DNA from: Paragyromitra xinjiangensis
Taxonomy: Eukaryota; Ascomycota; Pezizomycetes; Pezizales; Discinaceae
NCBI GenBank assembly: GCA_038503065.1
Contig: JBCAMK010000014.1
Location: forward strand, 1,054,001-1,118,000
Direction: 5' to 3'
DNA: 64,000 nucleotides
The notes under the pieces were generated by a model. It worked only from the letters and a program-made list of their open reading frames with translations. It made no database searches and was not told the DNA's origin. Each line of letters begins with the position of its first letter. Position 1 is the stretch's first letter. Positions 50,503-61,240 of the stretch are shown here, in pieces. A program made the position numbers and the translations under genes.

Positions 50503-51235
50503 TGTAACGGACCCACAACGCTGTTACATGCGAAAGGAAGAATAGACCCAGGCAGACGGAGAGGTACAAGGACCAGCATGAGTGGAGTAGCTACCACATG
50601 CTAGGGAACACCAGTACCCCGCTGACCTGGTGGTTAGGAACATCCGGAGGTGCTATGGCTGATGGGCCTGTAGCAGATCTCCGATGACATCAAACACATA
50701 GATATGTGGTTGAGTTCCTAATCTACCTGTGCATGCCCCACCAGCTATGGCTGATAGGCGGCGCAACTTGGAGAACTATTCTAGCGGACACCTGACGCAA
50801 CTATGGACTGATCGGCGCCATGCAAGTAGTCCTACAGGACTAGGCTGGCAGATCATAGAGTCCTGACTGGTAGAGCGGTGCATGAGGAGCGGTTGCACAT
50901 GAGGTGCAGAACTCCAGCGGAATGTGAGAGAACACTTCCGAAGAGACCCGCCCATGATCACTGACAGGATTCAGGGTTAACCGGATCCCCCAGCTGAGTA
51001 GAACTGAGTAGAGGCGGCGAGCATGCAGTACTACAAGTACTGGCGAGCCCCGCCACCAGTTGCTGTTCTCCATCTTCAACCAGAGACCTAGTGACAAGAA
51101 TTACCAAGTTCCGCCCTTAAGATTATTGAGTATACTGCACGAAAATACTTTAAGATCTCTGCCTGACTTTAGTATAAGCAACGGCCGTTATCCTACCTAG
51201 CCTTAGCAGTTGTCTAGAGGACCACCCCCGTTACA
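50503..51235 (+). repeat. gypsy 3' LTR (733 bp)
   Basis: It starts TGTAACGG, ends CCGTTACA, and is preceded by a polypurine tract. It is nearly identical to the solo LTR at 18998-19729. The five bases after it are gtata; the matching left duplication is outside the window. Confidence 0.9.
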
Positions 51236-51468
51236 GTATAATCTTAAGGACTCAGTCAACTTGAGATCACCCATCATGAGATCCTCTCGCAGATCCGAAA
51301 CCCCGGCGATTAATGCCCCGGTGCTTCCCCTTCAGATTACATGGGAGAAGAAGGAACTAGCAGTAGTAGAGACAGACATGACCCAACTAGTCCACCGTCC
51401 GAAATCCACTATCCAAAGACATATCCCAGGCATCTCTACTCCATGGACAGACACATCAAAAGTCACCG
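51236..51468. other. Unassigned 233-bp flank
   Basis: The sequence between the gypsy 3' LTR and the 5' end of F2 matches nothing else in the window. A reading frame is open across it, but it runs into the LTR and F2 and has no recognisable motif. It is the only candidate for non-transposon or older host DNA here. Confidence 0.5.
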
Positions 51469-52224
51469 AACCGACAACAACAACGCCAAAGTGACTTTTT
51501 GGTCACAACTCCACCAATACTACTCCGATTAACGAGATTTTTGATTATTCGGAATCAGCTCGCTGCCCTCGTTCGATCCTGCTATTGTACGTCGAGGTCG
51601 CTCTCGATTTGCAAAAGTTGTTGTCGAATTCGCTGTTTTACCCCTCTTTCCCCCCCAACAACAAAAACCTCACCAAACTTTGGCAATCTGCATTTTGTCA
51701 TAACTCCACCAGTTTTCGTCCGGTTAGCTCGACCCCGGGCTTTTTGGAACCGCCTCAGCGCGCCCGTTCGATCGCCCTCTCGTTCGTTCGGATCCGACCA
51801 GAACTGCAGAAGTTCTGCTCAATTTCCCATTTCCCTCCGCCAGGGACCCCCCCCAACACACCCCACCTCCTCCTGTCGGTTCAGGACCCTTCTCTATGTC
51901 TTCCTCTTCGTCTAGAGGCAGAGGGAGAGGCAGAGGCTTCAGGTCTCCCTCTTCTGTGACTAGTTCACCTCAAAACCCGCTCCAAACGCCCTTTGGCGCA
52001 CCTACAACCCCCCCAAACACCCGATTTTCACCTTTGCTCCATGGAGACCCAGAGCAAACACCTACCCAAGCCCTGCCACTTCGCCCAGCAGTCCCCCTAC
52101 CTCACTATGCCTCCCTGCCCGCCACAGAGCCCACAGAGAGTGGCTCTGTCCTCCTGGAAGAGTCTGACTCTGACATGACGGACACTGAAGGACCCCTCAC
52201 CTTCTCCACCACCCTACCTCCAGT
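51469..52224 (+). mobile_element. ORF1-only LINE, copy F2, 5' part
   Basis: It begins with the same 5' end as F3 and F5 (aaccgacaacaacaacgcc) and has the full 5' UTR. ORF1 starts at ATG 51896 and runs to the codons for TTLPPV. It is interrupted at 52224 by LINE D. The remainder would lie right of the window. Confidence 0.9.
51896..52224 (+). pseudogene. ORF1 of F2, N-terminal 109 codons only
   Basis: The N-terminus [20 protein letters not shown] and the acidic DTEGPLTFS region match F1 and F3. The frame then runs into the D tail and stops. The coiled coil, core and knuckles are missing. Confidence 0.9.
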
Positions 52225-52649
52225 TATTTATTTATTTATTGCTCATATTGCATAAATCCGTCTCGGATATGGCATACAGTGAAAGGAAACCCCATGACCG
52301 CACAATAACTAACAAAGGAAAATCCTCCGCGAACATGAACCAACTAATTAGTAGATATCCACATCAGATATCCCTTTGCGAAAAACAGAAGAAACATAAA
52401 TCAAAACAAAATAACAAAAGGAAAATAACAAAAGAGGAAATAACAATTTTTATCTCAAAGTTCTACCAAACAGTAGAAACGAACGGAATATCAATCGACA
52501 GGGTAAAATCATAGGGAAATACTCAAACAGTTTTTTATCATCAGAAATCCTCCACACGGTCATGTTCCATCTCACCCCACTTTCAGGGTATTCATCAGTT
52601 TTCTATCGTCCTTCACCATCACATGCTTTGGGCCTATAGCCCATTCTTA
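52225..52649 (-). promoter_or_regulatory. D 3' UTR with two stem-loops and TAAA tail
   Basis: On the plus strand stem-loop 1 reads gggcctatagccc (52630-52642), just beyond or touching the ORF2 stop region, and stem-loop 2 reads atccg-tct-cggat (52256-52268). The loop of SL2 differs from F (TTT, ATT) while the stem is identical. SL1 matches F1 exactly. The tail context TATGANCAATAAATAAATAA is shared with F. Confidence 0.75.
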
Positions 52650-54739
52650 CTAGCCGTTCTCTCTTTCTCCTTCGCTCTCTTCCTCTTCGTCGTTGTAGAG
52701 GTATATTCCTTGGTGGGAGTACCTGTTGTCTTCTTGTCGTTCCAGGGTCCAATTTCTGGTAGCGATTTGGGTTGGTGTGAGGAATGTTTCAATGGTGGCA
52801 GCGAGGCCAGCATTGGTATGCATCGCAGTTCTCCATGTGAGTGGCATTGGTTTAAGGGCTGCTTTGAGTGCTTTGCGATGGGTAGGAAGTGGTTCCTGGC
52901 CACACTCTAGCAGTAGGTGTTGTGGTGTTTGGTTATCAAAGCCACATTTGCATTTAGTGTCTTCAATGTTGTTGGTAGGGATTCTGGCGAGGTAGGATTT
53001 GGTGTATCCATGTCCGGTTCTCATTTGAGTGATGGTGGAGGCTGTTCTTCTGGGGATGTTTCCCCTCAGCGGGGCACTTGGTTTCAGTGCTGGTTGTCCG
53101 TAGTAGCTGCGGCCTTTTTTTGCCTGCTTCCATTTGGCTTTCCATATCGTCAGGGAGTGTTCCTTGATGTTTCTCTTGAGGTATGTGATGGAGGTGAGGA
53201 CATCTGATTCTATCCTTGTTCCTTGGGCTCCTATCTTGGCGAGCTTATCAGCTAGCTCGTTGCCGGCAACGTTGACATGTCCTGGTACCCAATAAACATG
53301 GGTTTTGATGCCATTGTCTTCGAGTTGAAGCAAGTTGTTGCGGGCTTCAATGACCAGGTGCTGGCCTGGCATAGGGAGGGGTGTTGTCATTCGTTGTACT
53401 GCTGCATGGTTGTCGCAGTAGATGTAGACATCATTTGTCAGGTGAGGTGATCGCTGTACTTGTAGGATTGCATGCTTAGTGGCTTTTGCAATACCATAAA
53501 GTTCTGCGTCAAAGACTTCATTTTCTTTGCCGAGGTGGTAGGATTTGTTGACCACAGAGTGACCTCTACGGAAACCAGCAACTCCAGCTCCTGTTTTGCC
53601 TTCCAGGAGGGAGCCATCAGTGTAGAAGACTAAGCGATCAGTCCTAGTACTGTCTCCAGCTGTGTGGTTCCGATGGTTTTCTGCTGCGGCGTCTTTGTCT
53701 GCAGGGTCAATATAGATGTCTATGGTGTTTTGGTGCCATGGTGGGCATGCCAGATTGTCTACACATTCAATCTCTGATTGTGGCTGGACCCATTTGTTGG
53801 TAGATGCCAGTATCCTATGTAGTCTTGTTTCGTATTTGGGAGGTGGTGGTTTGGTGCCATGGAGTGTTGTTGGAGCTATCTGGGTTGTTGTTTTCCTGGG
53901 TTGAAGGCCAGGAATCAGGGCAGAGGGAGGTGATGGGATGGGTGTTGGGTAGGGAAAGGACTCGGAGTGCATATTTCCTTTGCAACTCGTCCAATCTGAT
54001 TGGGGTAGGGAGGAGTCCTGTCTCTGCTTCCAGGGCATGGACAGGTGAAGTTCTGAAGGCTCCAGCAATCTTGCGCATTGCTTGATTCTGGACTTTCTGG
54101 ATGGTGTTGCTGAGTCCAATCTGCCCGTTCCACCATACTTCAGCTCCGAAGTCACTGATGGTGGCTACACAGGTTTGGTAGAGTTGGCGGAGTGCTTTGT
54201 AACTCAGTCCTTTTTCTGTGCTTGCGAGACGGGAGATAGCCATGAAGGCTCGAAGTGCGGAGGCAGCTTTGGTCTTCACATGATGCTTGAATGTGAGTTT
54301 ACGGTCAAACCAGACACCCAGCCATCGCTGGACATCTGCAGCCTCAATCACGTTGCCATCAGGCATTGTGACTTTGGCTTCATCAGAGGTGTCAGTTGTT
54401 CGTCGGGAGTGGAAGTGAGTGAGTTCTGTCTTTGGATTGTCAAAGTACAAGGCATTTTTCTCACCCCATTCAGAGGAGGTGAGTGCCATTGCTTCCAGTG
54501 TTCGAGAATTTTCTGCTTCAGACTTTCCTGTAACCAGAAGGCCCACGTCATCGACATAGCTGGGGCAGGTGGAATCAGGATATTTTTCTTCTAGCTCGTT
54601 GAACAACGGAGCCAGGTAGAGGAGGAAAAGGATAGGGGAGGTGGGGGATCCTTGTGGGATGCCAGTTTGAATGGGTGCCATGGCTTCAATTTCACCATCG
54701 AATGCCATGCAGGCTGTTCGATTGCTGAAACTGCACATA

Positions 54740-55186
54740 ACCGACAACAACAACGCCAAAGTGACTTTTTGGTCACAACTCCACCAATACTACTCCGATT
54801 AACGAGATTTTTGATTATTCGGAATCAGCTCGCTGCCCTCGTTCGATCCTGCTATTGTACGTCGAGGTCGCTCTCGATTTGCAAAAGTTGTTGTCGAATT
54901 CGCTGTTTTACCCCTCTTTTCCCCCCCAACAACAAAAACCTCACCAAACTTTGGCAATCTGCATTTTGCCATAACTCCACCAGTTTTCGTCCGATTAGCT
55001 CGACCCCGGGCTTTTTGGAACCGCCTCAGCGCGCCCGTTCGATCGCCCTTTCGTTCGTTCGGATCCGACCAGAACTGCAGAAGTTCTGATCGATTTCCCA
55101 CCCCCTCCGCCAGGGACCCCTCCAGGGCCCAGCAACCCCCCCCACAACACACTCCACCTCCTCCTGTCGGTTCAGGATCCTTCTCT
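54740..55186 (+). promoter_or_regulatory. F3 5' UTR
   Basis: The 5' UTR is shared with F2 (51469-51895) and F5 (60711-61151, minus). It begins ccgacaacaacaacgccaaa and includes caaaagttgttgtcgaattcg and a C-rich end before the ATG. As LINEs must carry their own promoter, an internal promoter is likely here; no specific box can be named. Confidence 0.55.
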
Positions 55187-56729
55187 ATGTCTTCCTCTTC
55201 GTCTAGAGGCAGAGGGAGAGGCAGAGGCTTCAGGTCTCCCTCTTCTGTGACCAGCTCACCTCAAAACCCGCTCCAAACGCCGTTTGGCGCCCCTACAACA
55301 CCCCCAAACACCCGTTTTTCGCCTCTGCTCCATGGAGACCCAGAGCAAACACCTACTCAAGCCCTGCCACTTCGCCCAGCAGTCCCCCTACCTCACTATG
55401 CCTCCCTGCCCGCCACAGAGCCCACAGAGAGTGGCTCTGTCCTCCTGGAAGAGTCTGACTCTGACATGACGGACACTGAGGGACCCCTCACCTTCTCCAC
55501 CACCCTACCTCCAGTCATCCAGATGGATGATTCTAACAGCAATTTGGATCGCCTTGGTGCCATTGGTACTGGGGAGAACTACAACCCCTCCCTCTTCGCA
55601 GTGATGGATGAGCAGAACAGGCTCATCAAAGCACTCACCAAACGCGTCAAACAGCTTGAAAAAGCTATCAACACACCCTCCAGCCCCTACCTTCCACACC
55701 GACCCAGCTCTAGTGGAAAAGGTGGCTACCCTCACCTCCAAGGTAGCAGACTTGGAACAGAAACGGACTCTCACAACCATTCTGACCTCTGCCAACCTCC
55801 CTCTACCTCCAGCAGCTGCTCCCGCCAGCCACCACCTCCTGGGCTCAGGTTGCCTCCAAAAAGGCTCCCAGACCCGCCAGCAAGGCCTCCAAGCCTACCA
55901 AACAACCTGCAAACCCCCAAAACGCGACCGTACCCTCATCATCACCAGGAATGGTCTACCCATTCCTGATGACATCACCCCACTCCTCATTCGCAATGCA
56001 GTCAATGCTGCTCTGGAAAGGCCATTGATTGCAGAGGTGCGATTCACACCAGCTCACCATGTGCAGCTCATTGCTGTCACCTCCACCACCTCTGACTCCC
56101 TCCTTAAGCAAAGACAGAAGCTTGAGGAAGTGGTTCGCAACACCATCCCCAATGCCAACAGCATGGAAAAGGAAGCAGTCCTGACCCAGGTTGTTGTGCA
56201 CAACATTCCCACCTCCATCCCCTCTGGCGAAGAGGGCTTCCAGCAAATCAGATTTGAGGTTGAGCAGTTTAACCCAGGCACCACCCTACTCCGCAACCCC
56301 CGTTGGCTCACTAGACCTGAGCAGAGAGAGGGGAAACAGGCATCCTCCATGGTTCTTACCATTGTGGGGAAGCAGCCTGCCACCACTGCCCTTGAGAGAG
56401 GGCTCTCCATGTTTGGACTTCGTCACAAAGTCACCAAATACCTTCGCTTTGGGCCAGACACCCAATGTACTACCTGCCTGGCCTTTGGCCACCCACAACA
56501 ACGCTGTACCAGCAAGACACCCTTCTGCAACATCTGTGCTGGGCCTCATACAGCATCCTCCCACTCCTGCGCAACCTCCTCTTGCACCATCAAGGGAGCT
56601 CCCTGCCTCCACACTATCATCCGTTGCAAGAACTGTAACGAACCGCATCGTGGTAACTTTTCTGGTTGCCTCAAACTCACCCAAGCCAAACTTAGTGCCA
56701 GCGAACGTCAGGATCGCATGGTAACTTAA
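55187..56729 (+). pseudogene. ORF1 of F3, three small indels in C runs
   Basis: The start [20 protein letters not shown] and the end are as in F1. Compared with the otherwise near-identical F6, it lacks two C near 55676, two near 55816 and one near 55914. The frame shifts at each, and the net change of five bases leaves the last part open to the normal stop at 56727-56729. All three lie in C homopolymers, so a sequencing or assembly error must be considered. C-terminal knuckles are intact. Confidence 0.88.
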
Positions 56730-58905
56730 GTTACACCCCACCCTTATTGATGTATCCAACCTTCAGGGGTCTTTGGACCTGGTGGAAGGAGTGCTATAGG
56801 CACAAAGCAAGCGATGGTAAAGGAAGAATGCCCAGGGTAGTCTTGACACTGTGAGAGGGAGTCACTAGATCGGGGTATTAACACATTCACTGATGACGAG
56901 CCTAGAAGAGGCTGAGTTGGAACTGGTGGAGGATTAGTTAGTTTTGTTTTGTTTTCTTTTATGTTCCTGTTGGGTTTTCTTCTGCTGTACGCCATATCCG
57001 TTTCGGATGCATGCGAGTATGAACAATAAATAAATAAATAAATAAATGTTCGATTGCTGAGGAAGGAGTCCACCCATCGGCAGATGGGAAGTGGGAGGTC
57101 CAGTTCTATCATGGTCTTGATCAGTCGTCGTTTGAATACAAAATCATATGCACCTTTCACGTCCATGCACAGTGCAGAGAGTGTTAGGCCTTTCTTTTTG
57201 GCTGCATCGGCAAGCGTGCTGATAAGCATGCAAGCATCCACAGCTGATCTTTTTGGTCGACCTCCAATTTGCCATCTATGGAGAAGGTGATATCTTTCTG
57301 CCATAAATGCTAATCGGGTTGCTATGATCTTTTCTGAGACTTTGCCTAGGCAGTTGAGGAGTGATACTGGTCGGTAGGCTTTTGCTATCGTGTAGTCTGG
57401 TTTATTGGCCTTTCTAATGATTGCAATTGTAGCTTCACGCCATATGGTTGGGTGGTATCCTGCTTTCATGGTGGCTTTGTAGAAGGAATTGAACTGCGTT
57501 GGGTCAACTTGGTATGCTTTTTGAATGCATAGGAAGCCAATTCCATCAGGTCCAGGGGCTTTCTTTGGTGCTGAGGTCATGATTGCTTTCCGAATCTCAT
57601 CGTTGGTGAGGTCTTTCCATGGGATCTTGTGTTTTCCTGCTGGAACAGGTTCATCAAGTTCCACTGAGGGAGGGGGAGGGAATAGAGTTGCTCGGAAGAG
57701 ATTGGCTTTCTCTTCAAAGGTTTTGGACTCTTGGAGGGTGGTGGGATTGTGTAGGGTGGGGGTGCGTTCACATCTGCGAGGCTTGGTGTACCTCATTGCT
57801 GTGAAGACATCTTTTCCGTGAGCTTCTTCTAGGAATGTATTCCAGTGTTCACTTTTTGCTGTTCTGATTCGTCTAAAGTAGGATGTTCGCAGGTTTTTGA
57901 ATCTTCGCCACATGGTTGGAGTCTGATCTGTTCTCCAGTCCCTGAGGGCTGTCTTCATATGTCTGCGTCCTTCTTTGATGTCTTCATTCCACCAAGGTTT
58001 GGCGAAGGGCGATGGTTTTCGTTTGGGTACATGGATGTTGGCAGCTGCTATGATTGAATCTCGTAGGTGTTGAGCTGCTTCGTCTAGGTTTGAATGGGTT
58101 GGATGGGAGTGTAGGAACTCCCAGATGTCTTTAGTAGTGATGGAGGAAAGGGTGAAAGTTTGTTGGAAGCCGTCCCAGTCCGCCTTGGCCCAATTAAATT
58201 GTTCCGTTGATGGTGGGGGGGCACATTCCAAAGAGTCGGAAGCAATTTCAAACTGGACAACTTCATGGTCGGATCCTGTTGCAAGGTCTTCCATGACTGC
58301 CCAGTTCATAATCAAGTCTGTCATCGGTGAGGAGGAGAAGGCAAGATCCAAAACGGATCTGCCAGTGCCTGTTGGGTAGTTGTAGGTATAAATGTCAGGC
58401 TCGTTAATGAGGGTGTAGTTGAATTCTTCTAGTATAGCTAGAAGAGCTTCATGTCGTTTTGGTGAACGGACTCGTGAGTCCCAGAGAGGATGGTGGGCAT
58501 TGAAGTCACCTGCCATGATACAGCGTTCTGGTAGCTTTAGTCCCACAAGTACACGTTCAACTGTGTATTGCGGGTGGCTGTCAGGAGATCGTTGTGATGC
58601 TGCAGGTTGTTCATTGTAGATGTTGAGGAGGGTAAAGGAAGGAATGGAGGGGGTTGACAGCTCTATGGCCTGTACATCTTCGTTATTGATGATGTCGGGC
58701 CTTGGCTGATATTTCAGGAAGAGGTTGGATTTTGATATAAAGGTCATGGTTCGAGGGCGGTTAATACAGCTTGGAATCATTCTTGCAAATGACCCATGTG
58801 ATATTGATGTCCAGGAGTTTGGTGGTGCGTCAGGGGAAGTATCGGGCATAACAAAGGGTTCTTGAATAATAACTATATCAGCCGTTTCTGAGGCTGAGTT
58901 GAGGA

Positions 58906-61151
58906 TTATTTATTTATTATTTATTTATTATTCATACTCGCATGCATCCGAAACGGATATGGCGTACAGCAGAAGAAAACCCTACAGGAACATAAAAGAA
59001 AACAAAACAAAACTAACTAATCCTCCACCAGTTCCAACTCAGCCTCTTCTAGGCTCGTCATCAATGAATGTGTTAATACCCCGATCTAGTGACTCCCTCT
59101 CACAGTGTCAAGACTACCCTGGGCATTCTTCTCTCACCATCACATATTGTGTGCCTATAGCACTCCCTCCACTAAGCCCAAAGGCCCATGAGGGCTGGAT
59201 AAATCAATACAGGTAGGGGGAAACTTTAAAGAACCATGCGATCCTGACGTTCGCTGGCCTTAAGTCTAGCTTCAGTGAGTTTGAGGCAACCAGAAAAGTT
59301 ACCACGATGCTGTTCATCACAGTTCTTGCAACGGATGATGGTGTGGAGGCAAGGAGCTCCCTTGATGGTGCAAGAGGAGGTTGCGCAGGAGTGGGAGGAT
59401 GCTGTATGAGGCCCAGCACAGATGTTGCAGAAAGGCGTTTTGCTGGTACAGCGTTGTTGTGGATGGCCAAAGGCCAGACAGGTAGTGCATTGGGTATCTG
59501 GTCCAAAGCGAAGGTATTTGGTGACTTTGTGGCGAAGTCCAAACATGGAGAGCCCTCTCTCAAGGGCAGTGGTGGCAGGTTGTTTCCCCACAATGGTTAA
59601 GACCATGGAGGAGGCCTGCTTTCCCTCTCTCTGCTCAGGCCTGGTGAGCCAGCGAGGGTCGCGGAGTAGGGTGGTGCCTGGGTTGAACTGCTCAACCTCA
59701 GACCTGATCTGCTGGAATCCCTCTTCGCCAGAGGGGATGGAGGTAGGGACATTGTGCACAACAACTTGGGTAAGGATGGCTTCCTTTTCCATGCTGGTGG
59801 CATTGGGGATGGTGGTGCGAACTACTTCTTCAAGCTTTTGTCTCTGCTTGAGGAGGGAGTCAGAGGTGGTGGAGGTGACAGCAATGAGCTGAACATGGTG
59901 AGCTGGTGTGAATCGCACCTCTGCAATCAATGGCTTGTCTAGGGCAGCATTGACTGCATTGCGAATGAGGAGTGGGGTGATGTCATCAGGAATGGGTAGA
60001 CCATTCCTGGTGATGATGAGGGTGCGGTCGCGTTTTGGGGGGTTTGCTGGTGGTTTGGTGGCTTTGGTGGCTTTGGGGGCGGGTTTGGAGGCCTTTTTGG
60101 AGTCAACCTGGGCCCAGGAGTTGTTGGCAGGTGCTGGGGCAGCTGCTGGAGGTAGGGGGAGGTTGGCAGTGGCCAGAATGCTGGTGAGGGCGCGTTTCTG
60201 TTCCAAGTCTGCTACCTTGGTGGTGAGGGTAGCTACTTTCTCCACAAGAGCAGGGTCGTTGTGGAATGTAGGAGGTGGTGGGGGAGCATTGGCAGCCTTT
60301 CTGAGCTGCTTGATCTCTCTATTCAATTGCTTGACGTAGAGGCGGTATTGGAATAGATCTTTGGCAAGCTGAATGACAGCATCTGCGATCTTGGAGGTGG
60401 TGTTGAGGAGTGGGGGGTTGAAGTCTTCCAGGGACTCGTGCTCAGACTCAGACTCACTCATCTCATGGTCCTGAGAGTCTGGGGGAGCAGGGAGAGACTC
60501 ATAGTCTTGTAGGGGCACTGCTGGGCGCAGTGGTAGGGCCTGTGTGGGTGTTTGTTCTGGGTCTCCATGGTGGGAGGCAGAAAATCGCGAATTGGGGGGT
60601 GTGGTGGGTGCAATGGGTGTTGTGGGGGTAGAAAAGGGCGAATTTGCGCCAGGAGAGGGAGACTGGAAGCCTCTGCCTCTCCCTCTGCCTCTAGACGAAG
60701 AGGAAGACATGGAGGAGGGTCCTGAACCGACAGGAGGTTGTGGGAGGGGTGGTGCTGGGCCCTGGAGGGGGTCCCTGGCGGAGGGGGGTGGGAAATCGAG
60801 CAGAACTTCTGCAGTTCTGGTCGGATCCGAACGAACGAGAGGGCGATCGAACGGGCGCGTTAAGGCGGTTCCAAAAAGCCCGGGGTCGAGCTAATCGGAC
60901 GAAAACTGGTGGAGTTATGACAAAATGCAGATTGCCAAAGTTTGGTGAGGTTTTTGTTGTTGGGGGGGAAAAGAGGGGTAAAACAGCGAATTCGACAACA
61001 ACTTTTGCAAATCGAGAGCGACCTCGACGTACAATAGCAGGATCGAACGAGGGCAGCGAGCTGATTCCGAATAATCAAAAATCTCGTTAATCGGAGTAGT
61101 ATTGGTGGAGTTGTGACCAAAAAGTCACTTTGGCGTTGTTGTTGTCGGTTT
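58906..61151 (-). mobile_element. ORF1-only LINE, copy F5 (full length, 2.25 kb)
   Basis: It is flanked by 14-bp duplications ggctgagttgagga (58892-58905 and 61152-61165) near the start of D ORF2. It has the 5' UTR, intact ORF1, 3' UTR with stem-loops (59151-59163 and 58946-58958) and a TAAA/TAA tail. It is a different subfamily from F1, F3 and F6 by its ORF1 N-terminus, with no room for ORF2. Confidence 0.95.
59226..60710 (-). CDS. ORF1 protein of F5, 494 aa, intact
   Basis: It starts with a true [23 protein letters not shown], then a Pro/Thr-rich region and an acidic segment (SESESEHESLEDF). The coiled coil region is YVKQLNREIKQLRKAANAP. The core and C-terminus are very close to F1 ([16 protein letters not shown]; knuckles [29 protein letters not shown] and [15 protein letters not shown]). 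The N-terminal half differs strongly from F1 between residues 20 and 130, while the C-terminal half is almost the same. The likely role is RNA binding, supplying the particle protein for a borrowed reverse transcriptase. Confidence 0.92.
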   Translation of the reverse strand: MSSSSSRGRGRGRGFQSPSPGANSPFSTPTTPIAPTTPPNSRFSASHHGDPEQTPTQALPLRPAVPLQDYESLPAPPDSQDHEMSESESEHESLEDFNPPLLNTTSKIADAVIQLAKDLFQYRLYVKQLNREIKQLRKAANAPPPPPTFHNDPALVEKVATLTTKVADLEQKRALTSILATANLPLPPAAAPAPANNSWAQVDSKKASKPAPKATKATKPPANPPKRDRTLIITRNGLPIPDDITPLLIRNAVNAALDKPLIAEVRFTPAHHVQLIAVTSTTSDSLLKQRQKLEEVVRTTIPNATSMEKEAILTQVVVHNVPTSIPSGEEGFQQIRSEVEQFNPGTTLLRDPRWLTRPEQREGKQASSMVLTIVGKQPATTALERGLSMFGLRHKVTKYLRFGPDTQCTTCLAFGHPQQRCTSKTPFCNICAGPHTASSHSCATSSCTIKGAPCLHTIIRCKNCDEQHRGNFSGCLKLTEARLKASERQDRMVL

Positions 61152-61240
61152 GGCTGAGTTGAGGAGGGATAACATAACATTTTGGTTTCTTTGGCAGTTG
61201 TGTTGCATCAGGCGGATCTTGTGTGGGTTTGGTTGCACAA

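Larger units (their letters stand above)
1605..51235 (+). mobile_element. Ty3/gypsy chromovirus, 3' part, shredded by nested insertions
   Basis: One pol reading frame is spread over four segments: 1610-1720, 3571-3792, 4497-5149 and 50188-50331. When the inserted DNA and one copy of each target duplication are removed, the segments join in the same frame with no lost codon. This proves that they are one element. The order is integrase core (D, D, E), GPY/F-type C-terminal region, chromodomain, stop, polypurine tract and 3' LTR. The 5' LTR, gag, protease, RT and RNase H lie left of G1, outside the window. About 46 of the 49 kb of the interval is later insertions. Confidence 0.9.
54729..57046 (+). 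mobile_element. ORF1-only LINE, copy F3 (full length, 2.3 kb)
   Basis: It is flanked by 14-bp duplications tgttcgattgctga (54715-54728 and 57047-57060) in the D RT domain. It has the 5' UTR, ORF1, 3' UTR with stem-loops (56791-56803 and 56996-57008) and a TAAA tail. Eleven extra bases (aactgcacata) precede the common 5' end. Orientation is opposite to D. Confidence 0.95.

Noticed and set aside
51210..51494. Possible small host gene
   Set aside because: The 94-codon frame starts inside the LTR and ends inside the F2 5' UTR and has no motif.
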